Below, one piece after another: positions 56,403-64,000 of a stretch of 64,000 nt of DNA. Both the position numbers and the translations under genes were made by a program. The stretch's first letter is position 1; each line of letters begins with the position of its first letter. The notes below the pieces were generated by a model. The model saw only the letters and a program-made list of their open reading frames with translations. It searched no databases and was not told where the DNA came from. The DNA comes from Inia geoffrensis (lineage: Eukaryota; Chordata; Mammalia; Artiodactyla; Iniidae): positions 52,237,090 through 52,301,089 of the forward strand of contig CM070908.1 of NCBI GenBank assembly GCA_036417435.1, in the 5' to 3' direction.

Positions 56403-57681
56403 TTGGGTTGGCCAAAAAGTTCCTTTGGTTTTTAGGTAAGAATACGTTTTTCATTTTCACCCAGAACTTTATTGAACAATGTATTCACCATTTTCTTCCA
56501 CTACCTTCTGCCATTTTTCAGGAAACTTCATAATTCCATCTTTGCAAAACTTTTTATCTTTTTGAGTAAAGAACTGTTCCAGATGCCTTTTATAGTCTTC
56601 CAGGGAATTGAAATATTTTCCATGAAGAGAATTTTGTAAAGACCAAAATAAATGGAAATCCGAAGGTGCAATGTCTGATCAATACAGCAGATGAATCAGA
56701 ACTTCCCAGCCAAGCTGTAACAGTTCTTGTCTGGTCATCAAAGAAACATGCTGTCTTGTGTTATCCTGATGGAAGATTATGTGTTTTCTGTTGACTAATT
56801 CTGGACTCTTTTTGTCAAGTGCTGCTTTCAGTTGGTCTAACTGGGAGCAGTACTTGTTAGAATTAATCGTTTGGTTTTCTGGAAGGAGGTCATAATAGAG
56901 GACTCCCTTCACTCCCACCATATACATAATATCACCTATTTGGATGAAGACCCGCCTTTGGTGGGGTTGGTGGTGGTGGTTCATTTCGCTTACCCCACGA
57001 TCTCTTCCATTCCACATTATTGTACAGTATCCATTTTTCATCACCTGTCACATTTTGTTTTAAAACAGAACGGCTGTGTTACGTTTAAGTAGAGAATTGC
57101 ATGCGGAAATACAGTCAAGAAGTTTTTTTTTCTGCTTAACTTACGTGGAACCCAAACATCAAAGCGATGAACATAACCAAACTGGTGCAAATGATTTTCA
57201 ATGCTCGATTTGGATATTTTGCTTATGTCGACTATCTGCTGCGTGGTATAACACTGATTGTTCTCAATGAATACCTCAATTTGAGCGCTATCAACCTCAA
57301 TCTCTCTACCTGACCGTGGAGCAACGTCCAGCAAGACATCTCCAGCACGAAACCTCGCAAACCACTTGTGACATGTTCAATAAGTCACAGCACCTTCTCC
57401 ATACACTTTAATTTTTTTTTGCGTTTCAGCTGCGTTTTTACCTTTCTTGAAATGATAAACCATAATATGCTGAAAACGTTGCTTTTTTCTTCCATCTTCA
57501 ATATTAAAATAGCTACACAAAAATTCACCAATTTTGATGTTTTTTTTTTCCTAATGCACACTGATATGATAGCTGTCACAACAGAGTCTAACAAAATTGT
57601 TTCAAATGAAGTTAAAGATAACTAAGCAATACTAAAGCTAGCTTACAGAAAAAAAGCAAATGAACTTTTGGGTTAACCCAA
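56403..57681 (-). mobile_element. Full-length mariner (Tc1/mariner) element, decayed
   Basis: 1,279 bp with ends ttgggttggccaaaaagttc and ..ttgggttaacccaa; TA follows on the right (57682-57683) and CA, probably a mutated TA, precedes on the left. Size and ends match complete mammalian mariners. Nested in L1 between ORF1 and ORF2. Confidence 0.92.
56679..57370 (-). pseudogene. Mariner transposase relic
   Basis: Minus strand. 57041-57334 carries the DNA-binding half (VFIENNQCYTTQQIVDISKI, GYVHRFDVWVPRKLS). A shifted frame at about 57015-57056 has the first catalytic motif (TGDEKWILYNNVEW), and 56679-57044 has the second (HQDNTRQHVS). The pieces lie in different frames, so the enzyme is dead. 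Transposases of this family cut and paste at TA with a DD34D triad. Confidence 0.88.
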
Positions 57682-57689
57682 TACATAGC

Positions 57690-60600
57690 TATCAATAATT
57701 ACCTTAAATGTCAATGGACTAAATGTTTCAATCAAAAGACAAAGAGTGGCATACTGGATTAAAAAATAAGAGGCTACAATGTGCTGCCTACAAGAGACCC
57801 ACTTTAGGGCAAAGGACACACATAGATTTAAAGTAAGGGGATGGAAAAAGATACTTCATGCAAATAGAAATGATAAGAGAGTGGGGGTCACAATACTCAA
57901 AGCAGAAAAAACAGACTTTAAAATAAAGGCCATAAAGAAAGATAAAGAAGGACACTATATAATGATAAAAGAATCAATACAGGAAGAGGATTTTACATAT
58001 ATGCACTTAATAAAGGAACACTCAAATACATATAACAAAGACTAACCAGACATAAAGGGAGAAACTGACAATACAACAATTTAACATCCCACTGACATCA
58101 ATGAACATATCTTCTAGACAGAAAATCAATAAGGTAACAGAGATCCTAAATGACACAAGTTAGACTTAATTGATATTTTCAGGACATTACATCCAAAAAA
58201 TCCAGAATACACATTCTTTTCAAGTGCACATGGAACATTCTCTAGGACTGACCACATACTAGGGCACAAAACAAGCCTCAACAAATTTAATAAGAGTACA
58301 GGAATTATCTTAAGCATCTTTTCTGACAACAATGGCAGGAAACTAGAAATAAACCACAGAAAAAGAAATGAGAAAAATAAAACACGATTACATGGAGACA
58401 AAACAACATGGTACTAAAAAAACAACAGGTCAATGATGAAATCAAAGAGGAAATTAGAAAATACCTTGAGACAAATGACAATGAAAACACAACCATACAA
58501 AATCTATGGGATGCACCAAAAGCAGTTCTTAGAGGGAAGTTCACAGCAATATAGGCCTTCCTCAAGAAACAAGAAAAATCTCAAACAACCTATCACTTAA
58601 AAGAATTAGAAAAAGAAGAACAAACAAAACCTAAAGTCAGCAGAATGAAGGAAATAATAACTATCAGAGAGGAAATAAATTAAGAAAACAATAGAAAAAA
58701 AATTCAGTAAAACCAAGAGCCAGTTCTTTGAAAGGATAAACAAGACTGACAAACGGCTGGCCAAGCGCAACAAGAAGAAAAGAGAGAGAACCCAAATAAA
58801 CAAAGTAACAAATGAAAAAGGAGGCTTAACAACTGATACTGCAGAAATACAAAAAACCATAAGGGAATACTATGAATAATTATATGCCAAAAATTCAACA
58901 ACCTAGAAGAAATGGAAAAGTTTCTAGAAACATACAGCCCACAAAAACTGAATCAAGAAAAAATAGATAATTTGAACAGATAGATCACTAGAAGTGAAAT
59001 AGAATCTGTAATTTAAAAAAACTCCCTATGAACAAAAGTCCAGGACCAGATGGCTTTTACCAAACATATAAAGAAGAACTCATACCAATCCTTCTCAAAC
59101 TCTTCCAAAAGAACTGAAAGGGGGGAACACTCCCAAGTGCATTCTATGAAGCCACCATCATCCTGATATCAAAACCAAAGACACCACGAAAAAAGAAAAT
59201 TACAGGCCGGTATATTTGATGAATATAGATGCAAAAATTCTCAACAAAATATTAGCAAACCTAATCCAACAACACATAAAAAGGATTATATACCATGATC
59301 AAGTTGGATTCACTCCAGAGTTACAAGGATGGTTCAACATATGCAAATCAATCAACGTGATACACCACATCAACAAAAGACAAAAGCCACATGATCATCT
59401 CAAAAGACACAGAAAAGGCATTTGACAAAATTCAACATCCATTCATGATAAAAAAAAAACTCTTACCAAAGTGGATATACAGGAAACATATCCCAACATA
59501 ATAAAAGCCATTTATGACAAACCCACAGCCAATATAATACTCAATGGTGAAAAGCTGAAAGCCTTCCCGCTAAAATCTGGAACAAGACAAGGATGCTCAT
59601 TCTCACCACTCCTATTCAACATAGTATTGGAAGTCCTAGCCATAGCAATCAGACAAGAAAACGAAACAAAAGGTATCCAAATTGGAAGGGAAGAGGTAAA
59701 ACTGTCACTATATGCAGATGACATGATACTATATATAGAAAACCCTAAGGACTCCACAAAAAAACTACTAGATCTAATAAATGAATTCAGCAAAGTATCA
59801 GGATACAAGATTATCATTCAGAAATCAGTTGCATTTCTTTACACCAACAATGAAATGTCAGAAAGAGAACGTAAAAAAAACAATACCTTTTAAAATTGCA
59901 ACCCCCAAAATAAAATACCTATGAATAAACCTGACCAAAGAGGTGAAAGACTTATACACTGAGAACTATAAAACATTAATAAAGGAAACTGAAGATGATT
60001 CAAAGAAATGGAAAGATATCTCATGCTCTTGGATTTGAAGAATATTGTTAAAATGGCCATATTACCCAAAGCAATCTACAGATTTAATGCAGTCCCCATC
60101 AAATTACCCATGACATTTTTCACAGAACTAGAACAAGTAATCCTAAATTGATATGGAACCATAAAAAATCCAGAATTGCCAAAGCAAACAGGAGGCATAA
60201 CCATCCCAGACTTCAGACACTACTACACAGCTACAATAATCCAACAGTGTTGTATTGCCACAAAAGCAGACATACAGACCAACAGAACAGTGAGCCCAGA
60301 AATAAACCCACACACCTACAGTCAATTAACCTTCGACAAAGGAGGCAAGAATATAAAATGGAAAAAAGACAGGCTCTTCAGCAAGTGGTGTTGGGAAATT
60401 GGACAGCCATATGTAAATCAATGAAGTTAGAACACACCCTCTCACCATACGCAAAAATAAACTCAAATGGCTTAAAGACTTAAAAGACATGACACTATAA
60501 AACTCCTAGAAGAGAACATAGGCAAAATATTCTCTGACATAAATCATACCAATATTTCTTAGGTCAGTCTTCCAAGGCAACAGAGATAAAAATAAAAATA

Positions 60601-61360
60601 AATGAGACCGAATCAAACTTACAACGTTTTGCACAGCAAAGGAAACCATAAACAAAACGAAAAGACCACATACAGAATGGGAGAAAATATCTGCCAACAA
60701 TGCAACAGACAGGTTAATTTCCAAAATGTACAAATAGCTCATAAAACTGAATACCAAATTTACAAACAACCCAATCGAAAAATCACCAGACCTACAGAGA
60801 TATTCCTCCAAACAAGAAATACAGATGGCCAGTAGGAACATGAAAAGATGCTCAACATAGCTAATTATTAGAGACAATGCAAATCAAAACTACAATAAGT
60901 ACCACCTCACAAAGGTCAGAATGGCCATCATTAGAAGTCTACAAATAACAAATGCTGCAGAGGGTGTGGAGAAAAGGGAACCTTCCTACACTGTTGGTGG
61001 GAATGTAAGCTGGTGCAGCCACTATGGTAAACAGTATGGACATTCATCATAAAATTAAAATAGAATTACCATATGATCCAGCAATCCCACTCCAGGGCAC
61101 ATATCCAGACAAAACCATAATTCAAAAAGATAAAGGCACCCCTATATTCACAGCAGCACTATTCATAATAGCCAAGACGTGGAAACAACCTAAATGTCCA
61201 CTAACAGACAAATTGATAAAGAAGATGTGGTAAATAGATAAAATACAATACTACTCAGCCATAAAAAAGAACAAAATAATGCCACTTGCAGCAACACGGA
61301 TGCAACTAGAGATTATCATACTAAGTGAAGTAAGTCAGAAAGAGAAAAACAAACACCATC
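57690..61360 (+). pseudogene. L1 ORF2 relic
   Basis: Endonuclease-like text at 57779-58045 (MCCLQETHFRAKDTHRFKVR). Reverse transcriptase at 59471-59893 with [20 protein letters not shown] and the catalytic [10 protein letters not shown]-terminal text at 60176-60424 and 61024-61233 ([20 protein letters not shown]). Broken by many stops and frameshifts, so not a working LINE. Confidence 0.85.
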
Positions 61361-61400
61361 TGAAATCACTTACATGTGGAATCTAAAATATAACACAGGT

Positions 61401-61754
61401 GACTTCCCTGGTAGTCCAGTGGTTAAGACTTTGCCTTCCAATGCAGGGGCCGTGGGTTCAATCCCTGGTCAGGGAGCTAGGATCCCACATGCCTCGCAGC
61501 CAAAAAACCAAAATATAAAACAGAAGCAATATTGTAATAAATTTAATAAAGACTTTTTTTTTTTTTTAAATAAGACCTCTGCTGGGTCTTTGTAGTGGCA
61601 TGTGGGCTCTTTTAGTTGGGGCATGCAAACTCCTAGCTGTAGCATGTGGGATCTAGTTCCCTAACCAGTGATCGAACCCAGGTCCCTTGCATTGGGAGCA
61701 TGGAGTCTTAGCCACTGGACCACCAGGGAAGCCCCAATAAAGACTTTAAAAAAT
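61401..61754 (+). mobile_element. tRNA-derived SINE with long tail, itself interrupted
   Basis: Forward: gacttccctggtagtccagt and ggttcaatccc, with the specific tail cagaagcaatattgtaataa. It continues past the nested SINE at 61736-61754. Inserted in the L1 3' UTR near ataacaca / atgacaca. Confidence 0.82.
61557..61735 (-). mobile_element. SINE inserted into a SINE tail
   Basis: Reverse orientation, related to 2362-2654. Perfect duplication aataaagacttt at 61545-61556 and 61736-61747, splitting the tail of the first SINE. Confidence 0.9.
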
Positions 61755-61983
61755 GACACAAATGAACCTATCTATGAAACAGAAACAGAATCACCGACAT
61801 AGAGAACAGACCAGTGGTTGCCAGGGGGGAGAGGAGTGGGAGAGGGAGGGATTGGGAGTTTGGGATTAGCAGATATAAACTAGTACATATAGAATGGATA
61901 AACAACAAGGTCCTACTGTATAGCACAGGGAACTACGTTCAATATCCTGTGATAAACCATGACGGAAAAGAATATGAAAAAGA

Positions 61984-62007
61984 ATGTGTGTGTGTGTGTG
62001 TGTGTAT
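61984..62007. repeat. (GT)n microsatellite in the L1 3' UTR
   Basis: About ten GT units, within the L1 3' UTR. Likely polymorphic. Confidence 0.9.
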
Positions 62008-62571
62008 AACTATCACTTTACTGTACAGCAGTATTTAACACACTGTAAATCAACTATACTTCAATTTAAAAAGTTAAAAAATAAAAGATTTTTAAAAAGC
62101 AAATGAATAGATATCATCGATAAATACAGCATTACATATCTGAAATTACATTCAACCTCAAGAATTTAGGACACAAAAATTAACAAAATGTTTGTGCTGA
62201 TTATCAGATCAACAAAAAACTGTTTAATTAATTTAAAAAATCAAGTGGGTAAAGATGGGGGAGAAATAAGCACATAAAATGTGGGGAAATGTAAACTGAT
62301 AAACTGTTTCTGAAAGATAGTCTGCCTGCACCTGTTAACAAGTTAAATGCTGCATCTTTTGACTCAGGGATTCTGATTATCAAGAGGGGGAATATTTGCA
62401 CCTCACATTAGTCACAGAGGACTAATCTCCCTAGTACCAAAGGAAAAGAACTCTTACAAAATTGCTAACAAATGCCCAACAACCCTAGCAGAAAATGAGC
62501 AAATGACATGAACACGTACTTCACACAAAAGAAGGAAAGCCAACGGTTCTTAAACATATTAAAAGACATTC

Positions 62572-62835
62572 GAGGGCTTCCCTGGTGGCACAGTGGTTAA
62601 AGAATCCACCTGCCAAGGCAGGGACACGGGTTCGAGCCCTGGTTTGGGAAGATCCCACATGCTGTGGAGCAACTAACCCCATGCGCCACAACTACTGAGC
62701 CCGCACACCTAGAACCCAAGCTCTGTAATAACTACAACTCGCCACAACTAGAGAAGGCCTGCGCGCAGCAACGAAGACCCAATGCAGCCAAAAATAAATA
62801 AATAAATTTATGGAAAAAAAAAAAAAAAAGAAAGA
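62572..62835 (+). mobile_element. CHR-type SINE, long-form derivative
   Basis: Forward, gagggcttccctggtggcac start, B-box-like ggttcgagccc, (aaat)n tail and poly-A. Duplication aaaagacattc at 62561-62571 and 62836-62846. Confidence 0.92.
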
Positions 62836-62858
62836 AAAAGACATTCAACGTCTGGGAA

Positions 62859-62979
62859 TTCCCTGGTGATCCAGCAGTTAGGACGCCGTGCTTCCACTGC
62901 CAGGATGCCGGGTTATATCCCTGGTCAGGGAGCTAATAAAATCCCGCAAGAAGCGACACACGGCCAAGAAAAAAAAAAA
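62859..62979 (+). mobile_element. Short tRNA-derived SINE next to the previous one
   Basis: Forward: gggaattccctggtgatcca, ggttatatccc (decayed B-box), poly-A. Followed by a third copy of aaaagacattc at about 62978-62988. Confidence 0.85.
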
Positions 62980-64000
62980 AGACATTCAGACATTTGAACT
63001 CCATCAGAGACATGCAAGTTAAAGCCATATTGAAGTGGCTTTTCACCTATCAGATTAGCATGAATCTCTCAGTTTGAGATGTCGTGGCTAAAGGGAAACA
63101 GTCACTCTCATCTATGGACAGTAGAGGTGGAGATGGTTTAAGAAGCAGTTGTCACTCTGGAGAGATTCTGAAGGTAGAACCTATGTATTTTCTGGTATAT
63201 TAATTAAAGTGTGAGAGAAAGAGCAGCTGAGGGTTACTCCAGATTTTTGGCTAAGGAACTTCCTGACATGGGGAAGATCACAAGAAGCAGATCTCAGAGA
63301 GAAAATCAAGGAGTGCGATTGCATACATTTTATCAAGTCGATTTATAAATCTGAGAATAACCCAAAGAAAAGCAGTCTGTGAGATGGGAGGTGGACCAAA
63401 TGCACAAGGAGGGAGGGAGAACTTCTCTCGCCAGGATTCCCTTGTGGTCCTCAAAAACTCAAAATTCTAAGGATTGAAAAAGATCAAAGGAAGAAATCTC
63501 AATGTGCTTTATCTTCTTTTGTATTATTTTATCTTCTTCTGTATTATCTTCTTTTGTATTATTTTTCCTCCTCAACCTTAGGATATTTCTGTGCTCAATA
63601 TAAAGTTCAATCTGTTTCCACGAACAGATCTCAGGCTTGGCTGCTCCTGTATTAAAGCACTATAGATTTTTATTCTTCTGAAGTCAAAAGCAGGTTTTTA
63701 AAAAAGGCTCTGTAATGCTTATTATGCTTCAAATGATTTCCCTGTTGGAAACTATATATGTCCTAGCTTTCTTCCTTCTTCAGTTTTATCCCATGTCTCC
63801 CACTATTTAGAAATCCCTCCCCACCAAGTTTTGCTCAATGGCAATATCCACTGATATACTACCAGACTTTTATTGGTTCAATTACTCCTTCTATTTGATC
63901 CCCCTCTATAATTCTCCTAATAAAACAACTTCCTGAAATGTTAGTCTAGGTTCCAAATGAAATATTAAAAAGGTCCCACTACCAACGAAGTATAAAGTTA

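Larger units (their letters stand above)
54198..62085 (+). mobile_element. Near-full-length L1, sense, broken and with nested insertions
   Basis: Order on the + strand: tail of the 5' UTR (54198-54610), ORF1 (ATG at 54613, to ~55637), spacer, ORF2 endonuclease (57690-58560), reverse transcriptase (58990-59900) and C-terminal part (to ~61360), then 3' UTR to about 62085. All frames carry stops or shifts. Insertions: 80 bp MITE, SINE, mariner, SINE pair. A possible duplication agatttttt-aaaaag flanks it (54183-54197, 62086-62099), though low in complexity. Removing the insertions leaves about 5.8 kb. Confidence 0.85.
52937..64000. other. UBP1 intron reaching the right edge
   Basis: Mostly repeats: L1M, a near-full L1, mariner, SINEs. 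The ends 53700-54180 and 62100-62555 / 62990-64000 are unclassified apart from a ttattttatcttcttctgta-like simple stretch (63515-63568). No upstream UBP1 exon recognised. Confidence 0.6.

Noticed and set aside
56111..56533. 140-codon frame at the start of the mariner
   Set aside because: It joins L1 spacer to the antisense side of the mariner. No domain.
59471..59893. Reverse-transcriptase frame as a host gene
   Set aside because: Part of a broken L1 ORF2, with L1 sequence on both sides and breaks in frame before and after.

Overview
The window is vertebrate nuclear DNA: genes split by long GT-AG introns and filled with LINE-1, tRNA-derived SINEs and older mammalian repeats. The many SINE copies that start with a 'gggcttccctggtgg'-type sequence (the cetartiodactyl CHR family, from tRNA-Glu) include many of the ~210 bp form that I associate with whales and dolphins. 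With cetartiodactyl-type L1 3' ends and a cattle-like mariner, this points to a cetacean. The species call is inference; the clade (Cetartiodactyla) is much safer.

Two protein genes lie tail to tail. On the + strand are the last ten coding exons of FBXL2 (11079-24045), an F-box/leucine-rich-repeat substrate receptor of SCF ubiquitin ligases. They cover human-type residues 98-423, including the C-terminal CVIL prenylation box. On the - strand are the last fourteen coding exons of UBP1 (52936 down to 27907), a CP2/grainyhead-family transcription factor, from about residue 90 to the stop. All exon phases join without a break in both genes, and the lengths agree with the human proteins as I remember them (FBXL2 identical, UBP1 three residues shorter). 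FBXL2 exons before residue 98 and UBP1 exons before residue 90 lie outside the window, as do both promoters. The 3.9 kb between the two stop codons holds both 3' UTRs. Opposed AATAAA signals near 25.05 kb suggest that the two genes finish almost at the same point.

Layout: 1-10.2 kb, an FBXL2 intron made almost wholly of stacked antisense L1 copies with SINE insertions; 10.2-24.0 kb, FBXL2 exons with L1, SINE, MIR and MER5-like repeats between; 24.0-27.9 kb, shared 3' UTR zone; 27.9-52.9 kb, UBP1 exons with introns carrying L2, MIR, hAT, L1 and SINE copies; 52.9-64.0 kb, a UBP1 intron holding a near-full-length but broken sense-strand L1. That L1 has been hit by an 80 bp mariner MITE, a SINE, a full-length decayed mariner and a SINE-in-SINE pair.

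I did not find a new biological system. The most interesting points are the back-to-back polyadenylation signals, the in-frame 36-codon cassette exon of UBP1, the mariner with its own palindromic MITE 1 kb away (a candidate microRNA-type hairpin), the layered L1 copies on the left with an unexplained 873 bp insert, and SINE insertions that reuse a single target site.
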